From NCBI GenBank assembly GCA_015680685.1, contig MNCI01009214.1, positions 3,344-67,343 of the forward strand: a stretch of 64,000 bases of DNA, read 5' to 3'. The position numbers were made by a program, and so were the translations under genes. Shown here piece after piece: positions 23,374 through 33,240 of this stretch. The notes beneath the pieces are model-generated. The model worked only from the letters and a program-made list of their open reading frames with translations. It was not told the DNA's origin and made no database searches. Source of the DNA: Gnetum montanum (taxonomy: Eukaryota; Streptophyta; Gnetopsida; Gnetales; Gnetaceae). Numbering within the stretch: the stretch's first letter is position 1; each line of letters opens with the position of its first letter.

Positions 23374-24276
23374 ACTTCTAGAAGAATCAACCCAATCCTA
23401 AAGCAAATTGTTAAAGATGAATTTTTCAAACATTGAAAGGAAGAAATTATTTAACCAAGAGCTAATAGTGAATGGGTGAGTTCCATCACAGTGATGCCTA
23501 AAAAAGAAGGGAAATGAAGAGTTTGTATGGATAATAGAAAACTTAATAAAATTACTAAAAAGGATTAATTTCCTATACCTTATATAGACCTAATCTTAGA
23601 AAGGTTAGAAGGGCATGAATATTATTGCTTTTTGGATGGATTTTGTGGCTACAATCAAGTAGCCATTACCTCAAAAGATTAGGATAAAATAACTTTTACT
23701 TGCCCATATGGTATCTTTTCCTAGAGAAGAATGCCTTTTGGTCTTTGTAATGCACCCACTACCATCCAAAGGGCAATGATATCTATGTTCTCTAACATGT
23801 TATAGGAATATCTAGAAGTATTTATGGATGATTTTTCATTGTATGGAGATATTAATGAACAAATGTTAGAATGATTAGAGTATGTCTAGGATAGATGCAT
23901 AGAAAAAAATTTAAAATTAAGTTGGGAAAAGAGTCATTTAATGGTAACAAGCAGTCTAGTTTTAGGACACGTAATCTTTAAAGAAGAAACTAAAATGGAT
24001 GTGGAAAAATTTAAGGTAATTTCTATACTTCCAACCCTAATCAATTTAAGAAAAATTAGATCCTTCTTAGGTCATGCTAGATACTATAGGAGGTTTATTG
24101 AAGATTTCTCAAAAATTGCTAAGCCTCTTTATAAGCTTTTAGAAAAAGATGTTCTTTTCACATGGATTGATAATTGTTAAGAAACCTTCATAGAACTTAA
24201 GGAAAAGGTGACATCCACCTCAATGCTTATTTCACCTAATTGAGATTTTCCTTTGGACTTTATGTGTGATGCTAGT
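23374..24276 (+). pseudogene. Element G reverse transcriptase, decayed
   Basis: RT blocks are readable in frame 1 in the expected order. INPILKQIVKDEF lies at 23380. SEWVSSITVMPKKEG lies at 23470. RKLNKITKKD, FLDGFCGYNQVAI (23633) and FTCPYG follow, then RMPFGLCNAPTTIQRAM (23728). FMDDFSLYG (about 23820) holds the two catalytic Asp residues of the YxDD box. A clean stretch runs 23941-24177 with SFLGHARYYRRFIEDFSKIAKPL. About ten stops break the frame. The reading continues into the RNase H start (FPLDFMCDAS), where element A2 inserted at 24276. It would copy element RNA into DNA in cytoplasmic particles. Confidence 0.88.
24272..24276. repeat. Target site duplication of A2, left copy
   Basis: CTAGT, repeated exactly at 31826-31830 after the 3' LTR. 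Confidence 0.9.
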
Positions 24277-24390
24277 TGATGGGACGTGATATTGTGGTCG
24301 TCAAGATATCGCATCCCTCGCGATATTGCGTACGTGATATCACGTTGTCTCCTGCGATATCACATACACGATGTCGCAGTCTGCCGCCAT
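24277..24390 (+). promoter_or_regulatory. Palindromic GATATC/GCGATATCGC array in A2 5' LTR
   Basis: About six imperfect copies of a GCGATATCGC palindrome, joined by TACGT/GTACGTG and CATCCCT linkers, fill the LTR start up to the TATA box. The layout resembles an upstream enhancer. It is rich in CpG and contains CGCG cores, which in plants can be bound by CAMTA factors; that link is an inference. Confidence 0.65.
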
Positions 24391-24393
24391 ATC

Positions 24394-24400
24394 TATAAAT
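24394..24400 (+). promoter_or_regulatory. TATA box of A2 5' LTR
   Basis: TATAAAT followed by AAGAGGC. It is conserved in A3 and A4. In the A2 3' LTR the same place reads TAGAAAT. Confidence 0.65.
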
Positions 24401-25244
24401 AAGAGGCAGCACTCCCCTTATTCCTCATCCTAGGCTTAAAGTAGGAAAACTCTAGCAGATTGATCACTCTAGAGATAGATTATTTTCCATGTGCCCGTAG
24501 CAGGAGTCCCCAAGTGAATGGATCTTTATTCGAGCAGCTTTGTACCTGAACGGAAGTTGTGTACAGCAATAAAGACGAGCTTTGTGGATAAACCTTGTAG
24601 TACATGGAATAGGTTTATTACATGTTATTTATTACCTGCAGTAGCGCGGTATGAGTACGACTTGATTACTAGCATTTACGAATGTGTACGGTTAGTCAAG
24701 GAATAGGTTGCTCATCGCGATTAGTCTCTCTCACCCTGATCTCCTAGAACGTGGGATAAGTATGAATTGGTTACAAGCATTTAAGGATGTGTATGGATAA
24801 CCAAGGAACAGATGCTTATCATGTTTAGGCTAGTTAAGTGCCTCAGTACGACCAGTTCGAGCACGTGCGTTACGTGTGGTGATCCCAATAACAATTAGTG
24901 TTTGGTAGCCACACTTGCATAGTTCAGGGTGTGTACGATAAGTGGGAATGGATGCTGATGCTAGGTAATTTAGACTTAGTGCATTAGTTAGAGTTAGTCT
25001 TAGTTTCTCAACCCTTTCCACGTAGTGCAGAAGATATAAAACATAAAAGATCATAAAAATCATATACCTCAGACTTGCTTAACCATACACCGTGACAACT
25101 ACAAGTAAGTCTGGGAAGACAATGATTAATTAACCCCAAGTGTTCCATGGGGCGTGTAGGCATTTAGTTTGCGGAGTTTGACCGGATCGTGTGTGTGACG
25201 CTCGTATTCGTATGGTTGAGTGTAGGGATACCCGCCACTCAACA

Positions 25245-25268
25245 TTGGCATCATTTCCGGTGACTAAG
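25245..25268 (+). promoter_or_regulatory. Primer-binding site of A2 (tRNA-Asp type)
   Basis: TTGGCATCATTTCCGGTGA follows the 5' LTR directly. A3 (TTGGCACTGTTGTCAGGGA) and A4 (TTGGCGATGTTGTTGGGA) carry related versions; together they approach TTGGCGCCGTTGTCGGGGA. Confidence 0.7.
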
Positions 25269-25382
25269 TGTTTGTACACCAAATAGAACATAAAGGAAAT
25301 CACTCAAATTGTTGGGAGCCTTAATGAACCTTCGGGTTAATTAATTAAATAAGAATTTATATAACGGTGAAATAGCACACCG

Positions 25383-28300
25383 ATGGAAATGAATTCTTCT
25401 CAAAAATCTAATTCACCACCTAGAACTAACACTAGAGATAGTCGGCAACATACAACACATAACCAAAATAAGCCAAGTCCTAAATAATACAAGAAAGTCT
25501 ATACTCATCCCAATGAGTATATTCCGAACTTCATCTTTATTCTCCATCAAGACGAACAGCTGTGATGGAGAGATCTGTAAGGTAACATCGTGTTACCCCC
25601 AGATTGATCAGTCCCTAACATGCTCTTCTGTGCCTTGGCATAGATTGGCATGACAAAATTATTTGCTGAATACATTTCTGAAGATTTTGATATGAGGGAT
25701 TATCATCCCACAGACGCACACCGTATGAGGGACTTAAGGTAGGAGAGTCAACATACACTGTTGAAGGGCAAGGTCCCGCACATCCTTAGTGAAATAGGAG
25801 ACGAGGAACCCCTCCTAACGAGTTCTTTAGCAATTGATGTTCCCCCTTCTAATGATGGTGAGGAGGTAAGGCATCGGAACCTACGCTCAACGATCCATAC
25901 TACTAGTTCTGATCCCCGTGAATGCCAACTATTCATGGAAGGAACAACAACTCATGCTAAGGATAGACACTTAGATTGTTATAACGATCGGGGCCGAAGT
26001 AGCTGAAGAGAAGGTAAGAAACATCACCATGGTGATGACTCCCCTTCTTCTTCTCCTTCATCTCAACACTCACCCTCTCCTTCCACATTTGGGCACAACC
26101 ATCATGAACATAACGGTGAGGGTAAAGGTAAGGAAGACGAGAGATCTCGATGGGAATGTCGAGAAAGAGGACAAGGGCAAGGACGTAGGGAGAGTAGGGA
26201 ACCAAGAAGACATCATAGGCATCATGAAAGAGATCATCATGATGAACCCCTACTCGCAACCCGAAGTATGCTTGACATTACAGAGGTTGTTAGGATTCTA
26301 ACAAGGCACTTAAAGGATAGTTGGATCAAGCATTTGGACATAAATAATATTCCATGTTTTGAAGGGGGATACAACGCTGATCCACAGCATCATTTACAGG
26401 CATTCCATGATGCCTGTGCCTTGCAAAATATAGACAATGAGTGGCAGAAGCTTAAGTTGTTCCCAAGGACACTCATCAAAGAAGCAGAGAGTTGGTATCG
26501 GTCCTTAGAACCAGAAACCATCAGGAGGTGGAGTACGATGCTTGAACTTTTCAACAATAAATATCAGACGTAATTGAGAGTGTCTAATTTGCATAAGCAG
26601 ATCCAAGGCTGGAAACAAGGTGCTTATGGACCATTGGATGCTTCCATGGCCTGCTACTATACATTGTTACATTGTTACCCAGGCCATGGGTATGCTCAGT
26701 AGGATCAACATCGCCACATCGTGGATGGGCTAAGGCACGAAACAAGACAAACCCTTGGGACTTATGCTTAAGGGAGACTATCACAACTTAGAGCTCAAGA
26801 AGTACAACGCTTGTTGGAACAAGTAGCGCAAGAAGAGGGTGAACTACGTAAGAGGGAAAGTGTGGAAGAATACAACCGCGACCCCTCCCTTCGCAAGAAG
26901 GGAGGGAAATTCTGTGATGAGGAGGATGAGTCACCACTCGAAGAGTTGGTGAACCAGAAAACCTTGCCAATCCAGAAATTAACAATTGAAGTATCGGCCA
27001 AGGTAGACCAAATGTGGGATTCCTTAGACTCAAGAATTGAAACATTCTTGAAAATCGTAGAAGAGTCTAAGGAGGAATGAAGTAGTGACAAAGGTAAGAC
27101 AAAGCGGAGAAATTCAATCCTTGCACATAACAAGGGTAAGGGGAAAATTCCTATCTCTGATGAGGCTATGGACTTTGACATAGACGATGATGGTGGATGT
27201 GAGATCTACCATTATGACCATCCTAAGGGATGTTGCCTAGTGATCTCACATCTACAGGAGTCTGGGGTGTATGCGCTAAATCCAAGACTCAACCAATGGC
27301 AAACACCCCACAGGTTACCTTATCCACAAGGTAACCCAAGGCAGTTCCACCAACCACTAACATACTATCCAAGTGGAACTCCACCACAACCTATTGGATA
27401 GCATCTGCAGTGGAAATACCCACAGTCATGGGGGATGCCACCGCCAACACAACAGTACCCTTACCGGCAGCCCAATCCTTATGGTTATTATGTGCAGCAG
27501 CCGGTTTCTCCAGGTGAATCTATGGGTCACACTACTCCTGAACGTGACTACCAAGTTTGGGAGTACTTTAGGAGGACTCCTTCTCCTTCGGGAGACATCT
27601 CACATTTATCCCATCCTCCAACTCCATCTGCACCTCTTCCACCTATAGTTTCCATACAACCTATTCCAACAATGCAAGGGGAACTACCTACTCAACCGCA
27701 GCAATGTAACATCGTGAGAGTTGTAAATATTTAGCCTGTAAATATTCAACCTGGTGTTGGTTCTGACAACTGTACAAAGAAAAGGCCTTTCTTCAGAACC
27801 AGAAGCCTAGAAAAACTCTTGTAACAACAAATGGTTGAGCCGATGTACATGCCTCCACCATCTAACACTTTGGAGCACCCTTCAGTCCAAAAGAACTGTA
27901 TGCATACGGTTATGTTGACACATACCGTAACTAATTGGATCAAGGTGGGCCACCTTCCCAGGAAACTATCTGACCCTAGGAGCCCCTTAATTTATTTTCA
28001 AATTTCTGGGAATGCACCACATCAGGCTCTTCTTGACTCAAGTTCTGGAGTCAATCTAATATCACAAGAAATGTATCAAGCATGGAACCTGCCCCAACTT
28101 AAGAAGAGTAACATTCAACTGGAGCTGGCTGACCAGTCCATCACTGTTCCCTTAGGATTGGTGGAGGACATCATCACCACTGTGTGTGGTTGGTCATACC
28201 CAGCCGATTTCTTGGTGATTGAGGTTAACAACAAAGGGGGTTCCCAATTATAATGGGAAGGCCATGGCTAAGTACAATAGATGCGTACCTAGGGATCCAT

Positions 28301-28732
28301 GATCTTTCCTTGCAAATATCTAGGATAAATACTTATGGAAATATCGAGAAGAAGAAAGTTTCGTGCATCACATACAGTGACACAGAGGGTGATGACATGG
28401 AAGAGTGTTCAGCATTGCTTCCATGTGAGCAGTGTGCCCAAGAAATACAAATTCAGAGGTGCCTGTATGTAGCAACCACACCAGTAGTGGACACCCCGTG
28501 GTTGACAGCTACTAGGAAGAGCAAACTAATATGCATGGAACGAACTAAGGAAACTCATGCTAACAATGAAGGCATAGACACATTAGAATATGAATGTTGC
28601 CAACTTCCACCCCTCAACCTAACAACATCAATGGGAAGAAATTGGGCACTTTTACGAAATTCAAATAGATGTTCATTATTTCAAATCTCTCCCTTACAAT
28701 TCAGTTATGGGAGAGATGGCCACCTATGCTGA
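25383..28732 (+). pseudogene. A2 gag-protease polyprotein, decayed
   Basis: Frame 3 from the ATG at 25383 stays in register to 28253, broken by stops. A one-base deletion near 28236 then shifts it to frame 2, which is open to 28732 (about 1115 codons in all). Order of parts: a charged N-terminus, a Ser/His/Pro-rich segment, the gag core (26268-26573 and 26811-27080, with LDINNIPCFEGG and MLELFNNKYQT), a zinc knuckle whose second Cys is Tyr (about 27200), a Pro/Gln-rich linker, the retropepsin (about 27950-28330), and a C-terminal Cys segment (CEQCAQEI, near 28430). The protease active site is D-S-S here (28035), where A3 and A4 have D-S-G. IMGRPWL marks its second half. Stops at 25605, 25740 and 26004 are shared with other copies. 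Confidence 0.85.
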
Positions 28733-28750
28733 TCCTTGGAGGCCCTTAGT

Positions 28751-28925
28751 CCTTTTTACGTTTTTGTTTTACATATTTTTTTTTACACATATTTGTTTTA
28801 CATGTTTTTGTTTTACATATTTTTGTTTTACACATTTTTTTTTTACAAGTTTTTGTTTTCCAAATTTTTGTTTTACACATTTTTGTTTTGCAAATTTCTT
28901 TAACTCTTCTTATTTTTGTTTTACA
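28751..28925 (+). repeat. TTTTGTTTTACACAT minisatellite in A2 tail
   Basis: About ten imperfect 15-bp T-rich units. The same array is found at about 49570-49650 in A3 and 61790-61990 in A4 with different copy numbers. It directly follows the first AGTCATGGGGG-type motif. Confidence 0.8.
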
Positions 28926-29484
28926 ACGTCCTTATACTTTTCCATTGTGTGTGTGTGTGTGTGTGTGATCCACCATGTAAGTTCGTCATCCAATAAGTGT
29001 TCAGAATGATGGTATGGACTATTTTTCATTGATTGCTAATGTTTGGTTTTTACCTTTAAGTTACGATGTTGACACTAAGGTATGTTCTTTTGATATGGCA
29101 CACAATGAGTCCAATTCATCCATCCATCCACTAAAGTCTATGGTTCCTCTTGGCTTGGAAATGTACAGTTCCCTTCCTAATAAGAACTTTAATGAATCGG
29201 TGACTGGGTACTTCTCAAACTAAGGAAGGACTCAAGGTTTGAAAAGGGTGTGATTTCATGGGAACTTGATGCATTTGTGTTGGTCATTCTCTTGGGTGCT
29301 TGGATGTTTTCTTCTTAAGTTTTCTTGCCATTTCGATGTTACCCAATTATCGGAAGCTGAGACAATAAAAATAAAAAATTCTTTGCATGGTGTGGTTCTC
29401 ACACACAAAAACACAAAACACAAAAAGCAAAAAAAAAAAATATAAAAATAAAAAATATAAAAATAAAAAAATAAAACACGAAGT

Positions 29485-29545
29485 GAGAATTCAAAGCACA
29501 CCCCTTAGATGAAATAAGTTTGGGCTACAAGCACTGGTTATGGAA
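29485..29545 (+). other. Conserved noncoding block 1 (A2 copy)
   Basis: GAATTCAAAGCACACCCC, then TTAGA, then GGGCTACAAGCACTGG. It is nearly identical at 62530-62590 (A4) and on the minus strand at 17408-17468 (B), although the A and B coding regions and LTRs are strongly diverged. It is missing from A3 at the unresolved base 50153. Confidence 0.75.
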
Positions 29546-29746
29546 CCAAAAGTGTTCCCTCTAAGGCCCTTCTCGCTGCCCATTCTCTCCTTTGTTTCAT
29601 CGGAATGGTGGTGACTCTTGGAGGATGCATTCTTGTTACTCCAGTGGATGGTTTGGCCAAGTGCGTTGATGCGAAGTCACTGGATGTGGCTGGTTTGAGG
29701 CCAGAGTTGGAATGAGATTTGCCAAGTCACATTAATCATGAAACAC

Positions 29747-29770
29747 ACAAGGGGCTGTACACCACCTTGT
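29747..29770 (+). other. Conserved short hairpin in family A tail
   Basis: ACAAGG and CCTTGT flank a GGCTGTACACC loop region that itself has a TGTACA core. The sequence is identical at 50357-50380 (A3) and 62784-62807 (A4). Confidence 0.5.
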
Positions 29771-29963
29771 TCTTGGGATTCCATTCCATCCTCTTCTCTC
29801 CACCTTTCTCTCCATTGTTCACATCATTGCCGATTGTATCATTAGTGTATATTTTGGTAGATATGTCGTTTTCGTTTTGATAACTTCTCACGGTTAAGAC
29901 TTTAACTCTTGTTCCATAGGACATTCCCAGAGCCTACTGGCTCTTTGAATGTGGGATTGGCAG

Positions 29964-30005
29964 GGCATTAAGGGCATGAGCTTGCTTTGGGAAGGACCCA
30001 CTAAC
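29964..30005 (+). other. Conserved noncoding block 2 (A2 copy)
   Basis: GGGCATTAAGGGCATGAGC, then TGCTTTGGGAAGGACCCACT. It is also at 50576-50620 (A3), 62999-63045 (A4) and, on the minus strand, 16927-16975 (B). It lies about 470-480 bp after block 1 in A2, A4 and B. Confidence 0.75.
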
Positions 30006-30498
30006 ATTCCTATTTGGTGCATCAGTTAAACTCTTTTCCTTAACATTTTGCAATTAATTTTATTTTGTTTTGTTTATTTCCATCTTGACATCCACTTTCT
30101 CGATGTCTTAGTTGTCTCTTTTACCCATCTCTTGTTCTTCTTCTTTCTTCATTCTTTTGCTACTAGAGGTTTGTGATTAGTCATGGGGGTATGGGGCCTA
30201 CTTTTTTTGGTTCTCTCCTAGCCTCACATTTTTTAATCTTCTTCCTAACCCCTACACCTTCGGTAGTCAACATTAATATATCTCCAGATCCGTATCATCC
30301 ATACCACAACCCAGCCAATGGACTTACACCGAAGCAAGGTAGAACCACATTGAAATTCATTTACCCTTGCTAATATAAGACTGTGTTGTGTGTGCAGATA
30401 GCGATCATGCAATAATGGACCAGATCTAGAGGGAGCACTTAGAATGGAGTGGTGCTGAAAGCAGCTATGCAAGGAGCAAGATTGATGATGCGCTTACG

Positions 30499-30611
30499 TA
30501 TGGAGAATGAAAGGCACAATCTGGGCATTGGCAGTAGCAAGACTTCTTCTCTCTNTATGGAGAATGAAAGGCACAATCTGGGCATTGGCAGTAGCAAGAC
30601 TTCTTCTCTCT
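30499..30611. other. Assembly join: single N between two identical 56-bp copies
   Basis: Bases 30499-30554 and 30556-30611 are identical and are separated by one N at 30555. This is the signature of two overlapping contig ends joined without merging. The real element probably has a single copy, as A3 and A4 do. Confidence 0.8.
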
Positions 30612-30828
30612 TCTTCTCAGCACTTCTCTTCTCTCTTCTCTTTTCTCTTAGCTACCAAATGAGGCCTGATGTCAATGTAATAAGGTGTTCACCCTTGTTG
30701 TCATGAACACCAATTTTTGTGTCTTGTAATGATGATCTGTTCACATGTCATCCCATTAGTTCCATTCCCTCAATAATCCCATACCTACCTGTATCATTGT
30801 AATGAACTCAAGGACGAGTTTTCATTTA

Positions 30829-30840
30829 GTCATGGGGGTA
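30829..30840 (+). promoter_or_regulatory. Polypurine tract of A2
   Basis: TCATGGGGGTA lies directly before the TGATGGGACG start of the 3' LTR. Equivalent tracts are at 51355-51367 (A3) and 63780-63792 (A4). Confidence 0.75.
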
Positions 30841-31825
30841 TGATGGGACGCGATATCACATGAGCCACGATATCACGACCATCACGATATCGCATCCCTT
30901 GTGATATCGTGTATGTGATATCGCGTCGTCCCCTACGATATCGTGTACATGATATCGCAGTCCGCTGTCATATCTAGAAATAAGAGGCAGCACTCCCCTT
31001 ATTCCTCATCCTAGGCTTAAAGTAGGGAAACTCTGGCAGATTGATCACTCCAGAGATAGATTATTTTCCATGTGCCCACAGAAGGAGTCCCCAAGTGAAT
31101 GGATCTTTATTCGAGCAGCTTTGTACCTAAACGCAAGTTTTGTAAGGCAATAAAGACGAGCTTTGTGGATAAACCTTGCAGTACATGGAATAGGTTTATT
31201 ACATGTTATTTATTACCTACAATAGTGCGGTATGAGTACGACTTGATTACGAGCATTTACGAATGTGTACAGTTAGTCAAGGAATCGGTTGCTCATCGCA
31301 ATTAGTCTCTCTCACCCTTATCTCCTAGAACACGGGATAAGTATGACTTGGTTATAAGAATTTAAGGATGTGCATGGATAACCAAGGAATGGATGCTTAT
31401 CACGTTTAGGCTAGTTAAGTGCCTCAGTACGACCACTTCGAGCATGTGCGTTACGTGTGGTGATCCCAGTAACGATTAGCGTTTGGTAGCCATAGTTGCA
31501 TAGTTCAAGGTGTGTATGGTAAGTGGGAACGGATGCTGATGCTAGGTAATTTAGACTTAGTGCATTAGTTAGAGTTAGTCTTAGTTTCTCAACCCTTTCC
31601 TCATAGTGCAGAAGATATAAAACATAAAAGACCATAAAAATCATATACCTCAGAGTTGCTTAACCATACACCGTGACACATACAAGTAAGTCTGGGAAGA
31701 CAACGATTAATTAACCCCAAGTGTTCCATGGGGCATGTAGGCATTTAGTCTATGGAGTTCGACCGGATCGTGCATCCAACGCTCGTATTCATATGGTTGA
31801 GTGTAGGGATACCCGCCACTCATCA
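30841..31825 (+). repeat. A2 3' LTR
   Basis: 985 bp. The palindrome array (about 130 bp) is longer than in the 5' LTR. The TATA box is mutated to TAGAAA. It ends CACTCATCA, followed by the target duplication CTAGT at 31826-31830. Confidence 0.9.
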
Positions 31826-31830
31826 CTAGT

Positions 31831-32369
31831 AATATGGTTGTTAGGGAAATTTTGGATCAATATATAGAAAATAGGCTAGGGTAGTTTACTATGTTTCAAA
31901 AAGTTTGGATTAGGCTTGAGTAAATTAAAAAACTACTAAAAAATAACTTTTAGCAATTGTGTATACTCTAGAAAAGTTCAAACATTACTTAATAGGATAA
32001 AAAACTAGGATTTACATTGATCATTTAGCCATAAATTTTCTAGCTAACAAAGATATAGGAAATGTTAAGATTATGAGGTGGTGTCTTTTTAACCTTGATA
32101 TCATAGATAAAAGGGGTATAGGAAATGTTGTAGCAGATAACCTTTGTAGAAACTTTAGAAGAAAATATGAAAATAGGGCTATTTAGTGATAAATTACAAG
32201 ACAAATAATTTTTCTAGTAAAAAAGAACTAATTCTTTGCTAATATAGCAAACTATTTAGCTATAACAAAACACCAAGTTAATGAAGTCAAGAAGAAAAGA
32301 AGTCTTTTCTAAAAGGAGTCTCAAGGTACATTTGGAGTGGACCATGTGTTAATCACATATGTAGGGATG
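31831..32369 (+). pseudogene. Element G RNase H, decayed
   Basis: The coding of G resumes after A2. Readable pieces are LLAIVYTLEKFKHYLIG near 31945-32000, YIDHLAINFLANKDIG near 32015-32060, and a segment with IIDKRGIGNVVADNLCRNF near 32100-32160. These are the central and C-terminal RNase H motifs of Athila-type elements. The enzyme would remove the RNA strand after reverse transcription. Stops and at least two frameshifts are present. Confidence 0.7.
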
Positions 32370-33240
32370 AAGTGATGAGAAGGTGTGCTATGGAAGAAGA
32401 AAAATAAGAAAGCCTTTGAATATGTCATGATGACCTTGGAGAAGGACATCTTGATAGCCATAAAACAACTATAAAAATATTACAAAGTGGGTTTATTGGC
32501 TTAATATCTTTAAAGATGCTTACACATATGTCCAAGGATGTGATAAGTATCAACATTTAGGGGTAATGACAAAAGACAAGAAATGCCATTGAACCCCATT
32601 TTAATAATAGAACCTTTTAATGTTTGGGCTATATACTTTTTAGGACTATTTTCACCTTCCAACAGATATTAATATATCCTAGTATGTATAGATTATGTTA
32701 CTAAATGGGTAGAAACTAAAGCTACTCCAACAAATGATGTTAAGGTAGTTGTAAATTTTCTAAGAGAACATATTTTAACATGATTTGGGACTCCATGTGC
32801 ACTCATTAATGATTAGGGAACTCATTTCATAAATTAGATAATCAAAAAACTCCTTAAAACTTATGAAATACAACATAAGATAGCCATTGCCTACCATCCT
32901 CAAACTAATGGCAAAGTTAAAAATGCTAATAGAATCATCCTAAAAATTTTAACTAAAACTATTTATGCTAAAAAGAAGGATTGGCCTAGGAAATTACAAG
33001 ATGCACTCTAGACTTATAGGATTACTTATAAACTAAACCTAGGTTAGTCACCTATTAGTTCATTTATGGTAAATGTTTGTTGCCCATTGAAATAAAATAC
33101 CAATTTCTAAGATTAGCACATCAACTAAGTTTTGGTGAAGAACTCAATCAAAACTTTAGGATGATCCAACTTCATGAACTTGATGAGTTACACATGCATG
33201 AACTTGATAAATAAAGAATAATCAAGAAATAAATGAAGTG
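32370..33240 (+). pseudogene. Element G integrase, decayed
   Basis: The zinc-binding N-terminus reads HLDSHKTTIKILQSGF near 32446 and CDKYQH near 32540 (CDKCQ expected, so Cys has become Tyr). The catalytic core follows with YVTKWVETKATPTND near 32696-32740, FGTPCALIND near 32790, and an AYHPQTNGKVKNANR segment near 32890-32935. After that comes KKDWPRKLQDAL with TYRITYK. These positions follow the integrase D, D, E region; the second Asp is visible, and the Glu region reads as Asn. It would insert element DNA into the chromosome. There are many stops and frameshifts. Confidence 0.8.

Larger units (their letters stand above)
24277..25244 (+). repeat. A2 5' LTR
   Basis: 968 bp. The first 115 bp are the GATATC palindrome array, followed by the TATA box at 24394-24400. 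A 67-bp segment occurs twice, at 24651-24717 and 24754-24820, starting with a GAGTACGACTTG-like or TAAGTATGAATTG sequence. The end is CACTCAACA, where other copies have CATCA. Confidence 0.9.
28733..30828 (+). other. A2 noncoding tail (about 2.1 kb)
   Basis: It is conserved in A3 (49519-51354) and A4 (61740-63780), and in scattered blocks in B. In order it has a TTTTGTTTTACACAT minisatellite (28751-28925), a TG microsatellite (about 28950-28970), a short open stretch (29014-29220) that is not open in the other copies, AT-rich runs, block 1 (29485-29545), a short hairpin (29747-29770), block 2 (29964-30005), and a second AGTCATGGGGGTATGG (30179-30194). An N with a flanking duplication is at 30499-30611. 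No protein domain is recognised. Confidence 0.75.
24277..31825 (+). mobile_element. Element A2: complete family A gag-protease LTR retrotransposon
   Basis: It is 7549 bp long with LTRs at 24277-25244 and 30841-31825, ends TGATG...CA, and an exact 5-bp duplication CTAGT. A tRNA-Asp-like primer site follows the 5' LTR and a GGGGGTA polypurine tract precedes the 3' LTR. The internal 5.6 kb contains one decayed gag-protease frame and a 2.1-kb noncoding tail. No RT, RNase H or integrase is present. It is inserted in the RNase H coding region of G. The two LTRs look similar by eye, closer than those of D or G, so this is one of the younger insertions. Confidence 0.92.

Noticed and set aside
26795-27181. 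Minus-strand frame rich in Ser (also 59817-60236)
   Set aside because: It is antisense to the family A gag helical region. It is open in both copies only because the sense strand is conserved.
28950-28972. TG dinucleotide run in the A2 tail
   Set aside because: A simple microsatellite. The corresponding site in A4 has only a short TGTGTG.
28707-29009. A 100-codon frame rich in Phe, Cys and Thr (FCFTHF repeats)
   Set aside because: It is the translation of the TTTTGTTTTACACAT minisatellite. Length and frame change among A2, A3 and A4.
29014-29223. A 69-codon open frame in the A2 tail
   Set aside because: The equivalent region in A4 and A3 has stops and indels, so there is no evidence of coding constraint.
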